Under the pieces are notes generated by a model that saw nothing but the letters and a program-made list of their open reading frames with translations, ran no database searches and was not told where the DNA came from. Below, one piece after another: positions 16,980-26,150 of a DNA stretch of 64,000 nucleotides. The position numbers and the translations under genes are program-made. Source of the DNA: Nitrospirota bacterium (GTDB lineage Bacteria > Nitrospirota > Thermodesulfovibrionia > Thermodesulfovibrionales > JdFR-88); assembly GCA_021825295.1 (NCBI GenBank), contig JAKAHV010000007.1, forward strand, positions 1 to 64,000, read 5' to 3'. Positions within the stretch are counted from its first letter, which is position 1. Each line of letters begins with the position of its first letter.

Positions 16980-18338
16980 CTATTTTATATCGTATTTTGC
17001 GAGCCTGTGCCTGAACGAACGGAAACTGAGGCCCAGTAGTTTCGCGGCCTCTATCTTCTTGCCGCCAGCCTGGGCGAGGGCCTTCAGCAGATAATCCTTC
17101 TCTATCTTTTCCAGCAGCGGTTCAAGCTCAAACCCCTCCCCAAGGGAGGCAGTGGCGTTTCCGCCCGGGCACTCGCCGGTTATCTCCGCGGGGATGTCCT
17201 CCGCGCGGATCAGTTGGCCGTCGCTGAAAAGCAGTATCCTCTCCACGACGTTTTCCAGCTCCCTGATGTTGCCTCGCCACGCGTGGTTCATGAGCATTTC
17301 GAGGGCCTTCTTGTCCAGGCGCTTGTCCTTGTTGCGTTTCTTGAGGAAATGCTCTATCAGCGCCGGTATGTCCTCTTTCCGCTCCCTGAGCGGAGGCAGA
17401 TGTACCGGTATGGCGTTGAGCCTGTAGAAGAGGTCTTCCCTGAAGGAGCCGTTCAGCGCGGCCTCCCTGAGGTCCTTGTTTGTAGCCGACAGGATCCTCA
17501 CATCAACGGTTATGTCGGTCGTGCTGCCAAGCCTCCGGAACGTGCCCGTCTCTATCACGCGCAGGAGCTTCGACTGAAGCTGTACGCTCATCTCCGCCAC
17601 TTCGTCCAGGAAGAGGGTCCCCTTGTCCGCGACCTCGAAGTAACCCTGCTTGTTCTGGGCCGCCCCGGTGAAGGCGCCTTTCATGTAGCCGAAAAGCTCG
17701 CTCTCCAGGAGGCCCTCCGGCAGGTTGGCGCAGTTTATCGCGACGAAGTCAGCCTCTTTCCTGGGGCTTAAGGCGTGGATGGCATTGGCGATAAGGTCTT
17801 TGCCGGTGCCGGATTCCCCCGTTATGAGGACATTTGCCCTGCTTTCCGCGACCCTGGGGAGCCTGGCGAGGATCTCCTTCATCCTGGGACTTCTGGCCAC
17901 GATGTTTCCATCCGGCTCCAGGGCCGTCCGCTGCCTGAGCAGGGAGAGCTGCCGCTGCATCTTCTGCTTCTCCAGGGCCTTTTTTACGATTAGCCGTATC
18001 TCGTCTATCTTGAAGGGCTTGTGGATGTAGTCGTAGGCGCCCAGCTTCATCGCCTCCAGGGCGGATTCCATCGTGCCGAAGGCGGTCATCATGATGACAA
18101 CGGTCTCGGGACTGGTCTGAAGCGCCTTTTCGAGAATGCCGAAGCCGTCCACCCCCGGCATCTTTATGTCCGTGATCACCAGGTTGAATATTTCCTTCTC
18201 CAGCAGCTCGACCCCGTGGGAGCCGTCCTTTGCGGTCTGGATCTGGTAGCCCTCCGTTTCGAGCAGCATATTGAGGATCTCCCTCATGTGCTGTTCGTCC
18301 TCGACGACCAGTATCTTTTCCCTGTGCTCTGCCATCAA
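16980..18338 (-). CDS. pilR: NtrC-family sigma-54-dependent response regulator (PilR-like)
   Basis: It has three domains. The receiver has the phospho-acceptor Asp57 in VITDIKMPG and the Lys in YIHKPFK. The sigma-54 interaction AAA+ domain has Walker A ITGESGTGKDLI, the sigma-54 loop MKGAFTGAAQNKQGYFE, and GTLFLDEV. The C-terminal Fis-type HTH is KIEAAKLLGLSFRSFRHRLAKY. Its start overlaps the upstream histidine kinase stop by 4 bases. Directly downstream of pilB-pilT-pilC and the kinase, it is best read as PilR of a PilSR pair that activates pilus genes from sigma-54 promoters. Confidence 0.9.
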   Translation of the reverse strand: MMAEHREKILVVEDEQHMREILNMLLETEGYQIQTAKDGSHGVELLEKEIFNLVITDIKMPGVDGFGILEKALQTSPETVVIMMTAFGTMESALEAMKLGAYDYIHKPFKIDEIRLIVKKALEKQKMQRQLSLLRQRTALEPDGNIVARSPRMKEILARLPRVAESRANVLITGESGTGKDLIANAIHALSPRKEADFVAINCANLPEGLLESELFGYMKGAFTGAAQNKQGYFEVADKGTLFLDEVAEMSVQLQSKLLRVIETGTFRRLGSTTDITVDVRILSATNKDLREAALNGSFREDLFYRLNAIPVHLPPLRERKEDIPALIEHFLKKRNKDKRLDKKALEMLMNHAWRGNIRELENVVERILLFSDGQLIRAEDIPAEITGECPGGNATASLGEGFELEPLLEKIEKDYLLKALAQAGGKKIEAAKLLGLSFRSFRHRLAKYDIK

Positions 18339-19933
18339 ACCTTTCCATTCAGGGGCATGATTGCGGTGAATTCCGCTCCCCGCCCCGGACTGCTTTCAAG
18401 CCTGATCGTGCCGCCGTGGTCTTCCATTATGCGCATGGCTATGGAGAGGCCAAGGCCTGAGCCGCCGGCCTTGGTAGTATAAAACGGGAAGAAGATTTTC
18501 TGCGCGTCCTCGGGGGCGACGCCGCCGCCCGTATCGGCGAATGATATCTCGGCCCTGCCGTCCGCTTTCCTGCCTGTCACCCGGAGCAGGCCGCCGCCTG
18601 GCATGGCCTGGAATGCGTTCAGGGCCAGGTTGTAGAAGACCTGCTGGAGCCTGTCCGGGTCCGCATGGACATGGATGTCCGCCTCGACATCGGAGCTTAT
18701 CTCGACCTGCGGCGGGGCGGCCTTGCCCAGCAGTTCCAGTGTGCCCTTCAGCAGCAGGCCCAGCTCGACGGGTTCCGGGCTGCGCCTGGCGGGCCTGGAG
18801 TACATGAGGAAATCCGTTATGATGCGGTTGAGCCTGTCCATCTCGGCCAGGGCTATGCGTGTGAGGGATTCCCGCTGCCCCTGGTCCGGATTGCCCTTGT
18901 ACAGCATCTCCACCGCCCCGCGGAGGGCGGCAAGCGGATTTCTTATCTCGTGCGCTATATTGGCCGACAGCTCGCCTATCATCGCCCACTGCCGCTTGAG
19001 CTCGATCTCCCGCTGCATCTTTTTTATATCGGTCAGGTCCGAGAATATGCATAAGTAACCGTCCGGCCCTTCGGGGCCGCTTTGGCCCTCATTCATCGGG
19101 GAGATGGTCAGCCCGATGGTCTTTTCCCCGGAGCCGGTATTTACCGTCCCCTCGGCCCTCACATTGGGCTTCCTGTGGTCCGCTATGAACGGGAATATGC
19201 GCCTTATATCCATGCCGGCGGCCTCCGCCCGGCTTATTCCGGTCATGGTCTCTCCGGCCCTGTTAAGCGACATCAGGCGCCCTTCCCCGTCCATCACGAT
19301 GAGGCCGCTTGGCATGTTCTCCAGCACCTCCTTGTTGAAGGCCGTCAGCTCGCGGAAATCGGTCGCCTTTTCCTCCAGCTTTTCCGTGATCTTCTCGACC
19401 CGCCGGGACAGATGGCCCATCAGGTAGGCTGTGAGATACAGCGCGGTTATATTGGAAAATACGTTGTAGAGGAAGTCCTTGCCGGAGAGCGCCAGGTTGT
19501 AGGGCACGGGGATCAGACGGAAGTACTGCAGGTCTATCATCGCCCCGTAGAGGATGCTCGAAAGTGTCGCTATCGCGAACCCCGCGCGCCTGCCGATGAC
19601 TATCCCGGAGGCCAGCACTATAAGTATCAGGAGAAATGAAAACCAGCTTTCTATCCCGCCTGTTAGATAGATGAGAACGCATGAGGCCACAACGTCCATG
19701 GCGAGCTGGAAATAGGCGAAGGGCCTCGGCTTCACCCTCCCAAGGAAAAATGCATAGGCTATCGTCAGCCCGTAGAGCACCTCGATCAGGCTGAATACGG
19801 CCTTCTGGTGGCGGAAGGCCTTGTGGCCGATCTCGAAGAAGGTGAAAGACCCCAGCAGGACGGTCACGAAAAAGGCCCTGAAGGTTATCAGGGCCTTTAT
19901 TCTGTTCGTCTGTGTGCCGGCTGCTGTCTTCAT
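18335..19933 (-). CDS. pilS: Membrane PAS-domain sensor histidine kinase (PilS-like)
   Basis: About six N-terminal membrane helices (residues ~10-180) are followed by a coiled linker, a PAS domain (NMPSGLIVMDGEGRLMSLNRAGETMTGISRAEAAGMD), the dimerisation/phosphotransfer block LSANIAHEIRNPLAALRGAVEML with the phospho-His, and a HATPase domain with N box NLALNAFQAMPGG, DTGGGVAPED and GGSGLGLSIAMRIMEDHGG. The six-helix, PAS, HisKA order is that of PilS. It is cotranscribed with pilR and follows the pilC stop closely. Confidence 0.9.
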   Translation of the reverse strand: MKTAAGTQTNRIKALITFRAFFVTVLLGSFTFFEIGHKAFRHQKAVFSLIEVLYGLTIAYAFFLGRVKPRPFAYFQLAMDVVASCVLIYLTGGIESWFSFLLILIVLASGIVIGRRAGFAIATLSSILYGAMIDLQYFRLIPVPYNLALSGKDFLYNVFSNITALYLTAYLMGHLSRRVEKITEKLEEKATDFRELTAFNKEVLENMPSGLIVMDGEGRLMSLNRAGETMTGISRAEAAGMDIRRIFPFIADHRKPNVRAEGTVNTGSGEKTIGLTISPMNEGQSGPEGPDGYLCIFSDLTDIKKMQREIELKRQWAMIGELSANIAHEIRNPLAALRGAVEMLYKGNPDQGQRESLTRIALAEMDRLNRIITDFLMYSRPARRSPEPVELGLLLKGTLELLGKAAPPQVEISSDVEADIHVHADPDRLQQVFYNLALNAFQAMPGGGLLRVTGRKADGRAEISFADTGGGVAPEDAQKIFFPFYTTKAGGSGLGLSIAMRIMEDHGGTIRLESSPGRGAEFTAIMPLNGKV

Positions 19934-19952
19934 CCCGCGGCTTCGTCTCTTG

Positions 19953-21167
19953 TCAGTGGCCGAGGAGCTGTCCCATCTTGAATATGGGCAGGTACATGGC
20001 GATTACAATGAATCCGATAGTGCCTCCCAGAAAGACCATAAGCAGGGGCTCCAGCATGGCGGTGAGGTTCGATACGGCGGCGTCCACTTCCTCGTCGTAG
20101 AAATCGGCTATCTTGCCAAGCATCGAATCCAGGGCGCCCGCGGACTCGCCCACGGATATCATCTGAGTCACCATATGGGGGAATATCTTCTGTTCCGCCA
20201 GGGGGTCGGCGAGCGTTTTGCCCTCCTGAACGGCGCCTTTCACCTTGTTCACCGCGCTTTCTATCCTTTTATTGCCGGCTGTCTTTGCGGTGATGTCAAG
20301 CCCGTCCAGGATAGGCACGCCGCTGCTTATCAGGGTCCCCAGGGTCCTGGTGAACTTTGCCACCGCCACTTTTAAAAGGAGTATGCCGAATATGGGCAGT
20401 TTCAGCGTAAGACTGTCGGTAATGAGCTTGCCCTTTTTTGTCCTCCTGAACTGGACAAAGCCGATGCCCAGGGCCACGATAAGGGCGAGGATGATGAGCC
20501 CGCCCTTGCCGCCCAGGAAATGGCTCATGGCGATCACTATCCTGGTGGGGGCGGGCAGCTGGCCGCCCAGCGATGAGAACATCTGGGAGAAGGTGGGCAC
20601 GACCTTCACCATTATGATGGTCACGACCACCACGGCAACCAGCGTCACTATTATGGGGTAGGACAGGGCGCTCTTTACCTTTCTTCTGAGCTTTATCGAT
20701 TTTTCCATGTAAATGGCAAGCCTGTTCAAGACGGTGTCCAGGATGCCGCCCGCCTCTCCCGCGGCGACCATGTTCACGTACAGCTCGCTGAAGGCCTTGG
20801 GGTGCTTGCGGAGGGCGTCGGCATACGTGGAGCCGCCCTCGACCTCGACCTTTATCTTGTTTATTATCGAGGCGAACTGCTTGTTGGATGCCTGGGAGGC
20901 GAGGATGTCCAGCGCCTGCACAAGGGGCAGCCCGGCGTCTATCATGGTTGAAAACTGCCTTGTGAAGATGACCACGTCCTTGTCCTTTATCGGGCTGCCG
21001 AAGGGGAGATTGATTACTATCTCCTTTTTCTTCTTTGTCACGGACGTGGCAATGATGTTTCTCTTTCTTAACTGGGCTATGACCTCGTCTCTTGAGCCGG
21101 CAGCCATCTCCCCGCCCTCGACCGCGCCCGTTTTTGTCTTACCGGACCACTGAAAAACGGTAGCCAT
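19953..21167 (-). CDS. pilC: Type IV pilus inner-membrane platform protein PilC
   Basis: PilC anchors the PilB/PilT motors. It contains two T2SSF repeats: FTRQFSTMIDAGLPLVQALDIL ... FSELYVNMVAAGEAGGILDTVLNRLA and FTRTLGTLISSGVPILDGLDIT ... HMVTQMISVGESAGALDSMLGKIADFY. Membrane helices lie at the end of each and near the C terminus. I use ATG 21167 (MATVFQWSGKTKTG) because GGAGG sits 8-9 bases upstream, not the track start at 21236, which runs into pilT. Length 404 aa is normal. Confidence 0.95.
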   Translation of the reverse strand: MATVFQWSGKTKTGAVEGGEMAAGSRDEVIAQLRKRNIIATSVTKKKKEIVINLPFGSPIKDKDVVIFTRQFSTMIDAGLPLVQALDILASQASNKQFASIINKIKVEVEGGSTYADALRKHPKAFSELYVNMVAAGEAGGILDTVLNRLAIYMEKSIKLRRKVKSALSYPIIVTLVAVVVVTIIMVKVVPTFSQMFSSLGGQLPAPTRIVIAMSHFLGGKGGLIILALIVALGIGFVQFRRTKKGKLITDSLTLKLPIFGILLLKVAVAKFTRTLGTLISSGVPILDGLDITAKTAGNKRIESAVNKVKGAVQEGKTLADPLAEQKIFPHMVTQMISVGESAGALDSMLGKIADFYDEEVDAAVSNLTAMLEPLLMVFLGGTIGFIVIAMYLPIFKMGQLLGH

Positions 21168-21172
21168 CCAAA

Positions 21173-22255
21173 TTACCTCCTCGAATTGGGAGCTTTTTTT
21201 GCCGCCGCGAGGAACTCGTCCGGCACCGGAGAGCACCTCGCCGCCTCCTCGAACGAAATCAGGTTCTTGCCCATAAGCTCGATGAGCGACTGGTTCATCG
21301 TCTGCATGCCGGACTGGGACTGGCCGGTCTGCATGTTGGCGTATATCTGATGTATCTTGTCTTCCCTTATCAGGTTTCTTATGGCCGGGGTGGGTATCAT
21401 CACTTCCACCGCCGCCACCCTGCCGGAGCCGCTTTTCTTAGGCATCAACTGTTGCGAGACGACCCCCTCCAGCACGAATGAGAGCTGCACCCTGATCTGC
21501 TCCTGCTGGTGGGGAGGGAATACGTCTATTATCCTGGTCAGGGTCTGAACTGCCGAATTCGTATGGAGTGTGGCCAGGGTGAGGTGACCCGTCTCGGAGA
21601 CCGTTAGCGCGGCTTCTATCGTCTCAAGGTCGCGCATCTCGCCGATGAGCACCACGTCCGGGTCCTGTCTCAGGATGTGCTTCAGGGCGTTTTTGAAGGA
21701 GACGGTGTCCGCGTTTACCTCCCTCTGGTTTATCTGGGATTTCTTGTGCGCATGAAGGAACTCGATCGGGTCTTCAATGGTGATGATGTGGCAGTGGCGC
21801 TCGGAATTTATCAGGTCCACCATGGCCGCCAGCGTTGTGGACTTGCCGCTTCCCGTGGGGCCGGTCACCAGCACGAGCCCCCTTGGTTTCCTGGCCAGAT
21901 CGTCCAGTATCCCGGGGAGGCCCAGCTCCCTGAAACCCTTTATGCCGAACGGCACGGCCCTGAAGACGCCGGCCACCGCCCCCCTCTGCATGAAGATATT
22001 GCCCCGGAAGCGGCTGACGCCCTTCAGGCCGAAGGAGAAGTCAAGCTCGTTTATCTCCTCGAACTGCTGTTTCTGCGCGTCCGTAAGGACGCTGTAACAG
22101 AGGGTCTTCGTGTCGGTCGCGTTGAGTATCTCCTCGTCCATGGGCAGCAGCTTTCCGTCTATGCGCAGCCTTGGGGGGGTCCCGGTCGTTATATGCAGGT
22201 CGGAGGCCCCTTTTTCAATCATGGTCTTCAGAAGTTCATACAGGTTCCTGGCCAA
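21173..22255 (-). CDS. pilT: Type IV pilus retraction ATPase PilT
   Basis: PilT powers pilus depolymerisation and twitching. Seen are GASDLHITTGTPPRLRIDGKL, Walker A VTGPTGSGKSTTLAAMVD, the Asp box IITIEDPIEFLH, Walker B VVLIGEMRDLETI, the His box TGHLTLATLHTNSAVQTLTRIIDVFP, and the C-terminal AIRNLIREDKIHQI, similar to the AIRNLIRE motif known to be needed for retraction. Length 360 aa. Gene order pilB-pilT-pilC is conserved across many T4P systems. Confidence 0.96.
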   Translation of the reverse strand: MARNLYELLKTMIEKGASDLHITTGTPPRLRIDGKLLPMDEEILNATDTKTLCYSVLTDAQKQQFEEINELDFSFGLKGVSRFRGNIFMQRGAVAGVFRAVPFGIKGFRELGLPGILDDLARKPRGLVLVTGPTGSGKSTTLAAMVDLINSERHCHIITIEDPIEFLHAHKKSQINQREVNADTVSFKNALKHILRQDPDVVLIGEMRDLETIEAALTVSETGHLTLATLHTNSAVQTLTRIIDVFPPHQQEQIRVQLSFVLEGVVSQQLMPKKSGSGRVAAVEVMIPTPAIRNLIREDKIHQIYANMQTGQSQSGMQTMNQSLIELMGKNLISFEEAARCSPVPDEFLAAAKKAPNSRR

Positions 22256-22289
22256 ATTTTTCTCTCCTCACCGGTTAAATCACAGGCTC

Positions 22290-24119
22290 CTAATCGCCGA
22301 AGCTGACCCTCAGCACCTCCTCGATCGAGGTGACCCCTTCCCTTGCCTTTGTCAGTCCGCTGATGCGCAGCGTCTTCATCCCGCCGGCGATGGCCGCTTT
22401 TTTCAGCTCCTCCGCCGGGGCCCCCTCGAGGATCAACTGCTTCATCTCGTCCTTGAGCGTCATGACTTCATAAAGGGCGACCCTTCCCTTGTATCCGGTA
22501 TTGTTGCAGGCGGGGCATCCCCTTCCCTTGTAGATCTTCACCTGGTCGGCCTCCTTCTCCGGGAAACCCAGGTTGAGAAGGGCCTGCCTGGGCACCTTCT
22601 CCTCCTCCTTGCACTGGGGACAAATCCTCCTTGCAAGCCTCTGGGCGAGGATGAGAATCACGGAGCTTGAGACAAGGAACGGCTCTATGCCCATGTTCAG
22701 CAGCCTGTTTATCGTGCCCGGGGCATCGTTCGTGTGGAGCGTGCTGAGGACCAGGTGGCCCGTGAGGGCCGCCTTTACGGCGATTTCGGCCGTCTCGAAA
22801 TCCCTTATCTCGCCGACCATGATGATGTCGGGGTCCTGCCTCAGAAAGGACCGAAGCGCTGAGGCGAAAGTCAGCCCTATGTCCTCGCGCACGTGGACCT
22901 GGTTTATGCCGAGGAAGTTGTACTCCACGGGGTCTTCGGCGGTCATTATGTTGGTGCCCGGCTTGTTCAGATGGTTCAGCGCGGAATAGAGGGTCGTGGT
23001 CTTGCCGCTTCCGGTGGGGCCCGTGACGAGTATCATGCCGTAGGGCTTGTCCAGGGCCGCCATGAAATCCTTCAGGGCGCTTTCCTCGAACCCGAGTTTT
23101 GTCAGGTCCACCTGGAGGTTCGATTTGTCCAGGAGCCTCAGGACGGTCTTCTCGCCGAAGAGGCACGGGAGCACCGAGACGCGGAAATCTATCTCTTTTT
23201 TCCTGCCCAGCTTCAGCTTTATCCTGCCGTCCTGCGGGAGCCTGCGTTCCGCGATGTCCAGTTTGGACATTATCTTCAGCCTCGAGGTGAGGGCGGCCTT
23301 TATCTTCACAGGGAGATTCATGACGGTATAGAGCACGCCGTCGACGCGGTAGCGCACACGCAGCGAGGACTCGTAGGGCTCCACATGTATGTCGCTGGCC
23401 CTGGCCATCACGGCGTTTACGAGTATCCCGTTTACAAGTTTTACGATGGGGGCGTCGACGTCCTTGACAATGCCGCTGTCTTCCTTTTCCTCGATGGCCT
23501 CGACGTCGTCAAGCGCGCTGCCTACCACCTTGTCGAACTCGTCCACGTCCACCATGCCGCTGACGCTGTCCTCGGCAAGGGAGTCCTCGTCCGCTTCCTG
23601 CTTGAGGACAAAGTCCCTGGCCTCCAGTATGGCGGCCGCCGTATGGTTGTCCGCTGCCGAATATTCGGCCTTGTCGGGCTGTTTTTTTGCCACCCCTCCG
23701 TAATAGTTCGCTATCGAGGCTTCCAGTTCGCTCTCGCTGGCCAGGACGACGTCCACGTTGTAGCCCGTCATGAATTTTACGTCGTCAATGGCAAAGACGT
23801 TCGACGGGTCGGCGCTCGCTATGGTGAGGGTCGCCCCTACCCGCATGATCGGGACGATCTGGTACTTCTTCGCCATCTCGGCCGGGATAAGCTTTATGAC
23901 CGCCTGGTCTATATTGGTTTTCGCGAGCTCTACGGCGGGCAGGCCGTACTGCTTGCTGAGGAAGCCCAAGAGGCCTTTTTCCGAGATATACCCAAGCTTG
24001 ATGAGGGCGCTGCCAAGCCTCAGTCCTTCGCGTCTCTGGAGGGCCAGCGCCTGCTTTAGCTGCTCCTCGGTTATTACCTGGAAAGAGACGAGCATCTGAC
24101 CAAGCTTGGTGGTGGCCAT
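22290..24119 (-). CDS. pilB: Type IV pilus assembly ATPase PilB
   Basis: PilB drives pilus extension. The N-terminal MshEN-type domain (KLGQMLVSFQVITEEQLKQALALQRR) is followed by the GspE/PilB motor: ASDIHVEPYESSLRVRYRVDG, Walker A VTGPTGSGKTTTLYSAL, AEDPVEYNFLGINQV, IIMVGEIRDFETAEI, TGHLVLSTLHTNDAPGTINRL. The zinc tetracysteine CPQCKEEE ... CPACNNTGYKGR is intact. The true start is ATG 24119 (MATTKLGQ), giving 609 aa; the track start at 24212 adds 31 non-homologous residues. No clear Shine-Dalgarno precedes it. It is the first gene of the operon. Confidence 0.95.
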   Translation of the reverse strand: MATTKLGQMLVSFQVITEEQLKQALALQRREGLRLGSALIKLGYISEKGLLGFLSKQYGLPAVELAKTNIDQAVIKLIPAEMAKKYQIVPIMRVGATLTIASADPSNVFAIDDVKFMTGYNVDVVLASESELEASIANYYGGVAKKQPDKAEYSAADNHTAAAILEARDFVLKQEADEDSLAEDSVSGMVDVDEFDKVVGSALDDVEAIEEKEDSGIVKDVDAPIVKLVNGILVNAVMARASDIHVEPYESSLRVRYRVDGVLYTVMNLPVKIKAALTSRLKIMSKLDIAERRLPQDGRIKLKLGRKKEIDFRVSVLPCLFGEKTVLRLLDKSNLQVDLTKLGFEESALKDFMAALDKPYGMILVTGPTGSGKTTTLYSALNHLNKPGTNIMTAEDPVEYNFLGINQVHVREDIGLTFASALRSFLRQDPDIIMVGEIRDFETAEIAVKAALTGHLVLSTLHTNDAPGTINRLLNMGIEPFLVSSSVILILAQRLARRICPQCKEEEKVPRQALLNLGFPEKEADQVKIYKGRGCPACNNTGYKGRVALYEVMTLKDEMKQLILEGAPAEELKKAAIAGGMKTLRISGLTKAREGVTSIEEVLRVSFGD

Positions 24120-24204
24120 GGCTAAAGAATATAAATAAACCGCGCGGATAATGTCAATTGAGCGCCGGCGCAAAAACGGGCGAAAAGATTGAGGAAAAAA
24201 AGGT

Positions 24205-24450
24205 TTATTCAAGTATCTCGTAACTGAACTCTTCGATTACCATATTGGCCAGCAGCTTTTCGCACATCTGGCGGACGGCGGGGCCCGCTTCCTCCCTGCG
24301 AACCGAACCGGAGAAGGTTATCTCTATGAGCTTGCCCACGCGAACATCCTCCAGCCCGTCGAACCCCAGGCCCTGGAGGCCCGCAAGGACCGCCTTGCCC
24401 TGAGGGTCCAGCACCGAGGATTTCAGCCTCACGAAAACCCTTGCTTTCAT
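24205..24450 (-). CDS. purS: Phosphoribosylformylglycinamidine synthase subunit PurS
   Basis: PurS bridges PurL and PurQ in the three-subunit FGAM synthase of purine biosynthesis. The 81-aa protein begins MKARVFVRLKSSVLDPQGKAV and carries LQGLGFDGLEDVRVGKLIEI and the C-terminal MCEKLLANMVIEEFSYEI, typical of PurS. The ORF track merged it with 270 residues of out-of-frame purB sequence; the real ATG is at 24450, with GAGG upstream and overlapping the purB stop by 4 bases. purL and purQ are not within the window. Confidence 0.93.
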   Translation of the reverse strand: MKARVFVRLKSSVLDPQGKAVLAGLQGLGFDGLEDVRVGKLIEITFSGSVRREEAGPAVRQMCEKLLANMVIEEFSYEILE

Positions 24451-25754
24451 AACTGTTTTTTTCCTCCAAAGACCCGGTTGAAGATGAAATCCACGTTGCC
24501 GAGATAAGGCTCCAGCGAGAAGAGTTTTTTCAGTTCCGCGCGTCCCAGGCACCTGCCTATTTCCCGGTCCCTCGAGAGCAGCTTGAGGAAACTCTCGCCG
24601 CCCTTCCAGCTCTTCATTGCGTTTCTCTGCACAAGCCTGTAAGCCTCTTCCCGCGACATGCCCTTTTGCGTGAGCGCCAGAAGGACGCGCTGGGAGTTGT
24701 AAAGGCCGTGGGAGAGCTCCATGTTGGCCTTCATCCTCTCCGGATAGACCCTGAGGTCCTCCAGGATTCCGGTGAGCCTGTCGAGCATGTAATCCGCAAG
24801 TATCGAGCTGTCCGGAATGATGACGCGCTCCACACTGGAGTGCGAGATGTCCCTCTCGTGCCACAGCGCGATATCCTCCAGGGCGGCTACCGCGTTTGCG
24901 CGCACGACGCGGGCCAGCCCGGAGAGGTTTTCGGCCCCGACGGGGTTTCTCTTGTGCGGCATCGCCGAGGAGCCTTTCTGGCCTTTGCCGAAGGGCTCTT
25001 CCGCCTCGAGCACCTCGGTGCGCTGCAGATGTCTCAGTTCGACCGATATCTTCTCGACCCCGGCCGCGAGCATGGCGAGGGCAAGGGCATACTGGGCGTG
25101 CCTGTCCCGCTGGACCACCTGTGTGGCCACCGGCTCTGGTTTCAGGCCAAGCCTGCGGCAGACATTCTCCTCTATCTGCGGGGGAATGTTTGAAAAGGTC
25201 CCCACCGCCCCCGATAGCTTCCCCACGCTTATCGTCTTTCTGGCCGCCTGCAGCCTTTCGAGGTTTCTCAGCATGTCCTCGTGCCACAGGGCGAATTTCA
25301 GCCCCATGGTGGTGGGCTCCGCATGCACCCCGTGGCTGCGCCCCATGCAGACGGTGTCCTTGTGGAGCAGGGCCTTCTCCTTCAATACGGCAAGCAGCGC
25401 CTTTATGTCTTTTATGATGATGCCGGCCGCCTCCCTCATCTGGAGGGCAAGCGCGGTGTCCACGACGTCCGAGGAAGTCAGCCCCATGTGGATGTACCTC
25501 GAAGCAGGGCCTACCTTTTCCGCAACGCTCGTCAGGAAGGCGATGACATCGTGTTTCACGCGGGCCTCTATCTCGTCAATCCTCGCCATGTCGAAGCCGG
25601 CCTTCTGTCTTATCTCGCCAAGCGCCTTTGCCGGTATCCTGCCCGCTTCGGCCCACGCCTCGCACGCGGCAAGCTCCACTTCAAGCCATTTGCGGTACTT
25701 GTTTTCAAGCTGCCACAGGCGGCCCATTTCGGGCCTTGTGTATCTGGATATCAT
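24447..25754 (-). CDS. purB: Adenylosuccinate lyase
   Basis: PurB catalyses two fumarate-releasing steps in purine synthesis. Seen are YTRPEMGRLW, the GLTSSDVVDTALALQM block, GRSHGVHAEPTTMGLKFALW, and the superfamily signature GSSAMPHKRNPVGAENLSGLARVV with catalytic Ser. At 435 aa it is full length. It is transcribed with purS from a promoter at 25847-25876. Confidence 0.96.
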   Translation of the reverse strand: MISRYTRPEMGRLWQLENKYRKWLEVELAACEAWAEAGRIPAKALGEIRQKAGFDMARIDEIEARVKHDVIAFLTSVAEKVGPASRYIHMGLTSSDVVDTALALQMREAAGIIIKDIKALLAVLKEKALLHKDTVCMGRSHGVHAEPTTMGLKFALWHEDMLRNLERLQAARKTISVGKLSGAVGTFSNIPPQIEENVCRRLGLKPEPVATQVVQRDRHAQYALALAMLAAGVEKISVELRHLQRTEVLEAEEPFGKGQKGSSAMPHKRNPVGAENLSGLARVVRANAVAALEDIALWHERDISHSSVERVIIPDSSILADYMLDRLTGILEDLRVYPERMKANMELSHGLYNSQRVLLALTQKGMSREEAYRLVQRNAMKSWKGGESFLKLLSRDREIGRCLGRAELKKLFSLEPYLGNVDFIFNRVFGGKKQL

Positions 25755-25846
25755 CTTCTTCTAACCTTCACCTTGCCATTGATTTTTCAACTTGCAATTC
25801 CCTGCAGTTTGCTACAGGGTAACCTTTTGTTGTCATTCCCGCAAGT

Positions 25847-25876
25847 ATTTTACACATAGCGGAGCGCGGCTGTAAA
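25847..25876 (-). promoter_or_regulatory. Predicted sigma-70 promoter of purB-purS
   Basis: On the minus strand TTTACA (25876-25871) and TAAAAT (25852-25847) are separated by 18 bases, roughly 85 bases ahead of the purB ATG. Confidence 0.5.
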
Positions 25877-26005
25877 TCGAAAGTGTGCGCTTTCATTTGA
25901 AATTGTGACTGCCGTCACCGATTTGGCGCAACGTCCCGTCGGCTGCAGGCGGAAGTGGGGCGTTTTGGCCATGCTCACCGGGCAGAAGACGGTGAATCGG
26001 GCCTC

Positions 26006-26064
26006 GTCAGATTTATGGGGCAAGGCGGGAACAGGCAGACAGATGCCAGCCCCGCAAATCTGGC
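26006..26064. repeat. REP-like inverted repeat
   Basis: TCAGATTTATGGGGC and GCCCCGCAAATCTGG form the arms of an imperfect palindrome within the purB-typA gap (25755-26150). The same arms occur singly at 8971-8999 and 50667-50682. Apart from this and the purB promoter I see nothing else in the gap. Confidence 0.5.
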
Positions 26065-26150
26065 GCGGGCCCGGAGGACGGCGGGATGCCAGTGCGCGCC
26101 CGTTTTAGGTTATACTAAAAGGTTATGACAGAAAAGGAGACGGCCCATCG

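Noticed and set aside
22893-24059. 388-aa plus-strand ORF
   Set aside because: Antisense shadow of pilB.
24205-25287. 360-aa minus-strand ORF in the purB-purS region
   Set aside because: Only its last 81 residues are PurS; the first 279 are purB sequence read in another frame.
25900-26110. Possible second cobalamin riboswitch before typA
   Set aside because: The GGCAGACAGATGCC stretch recalls riboswitch pieces, but no B12 box and no GAGCGG/CCGCTGTGAC pair is present; the palindrome belongs to the REP-like repeat.
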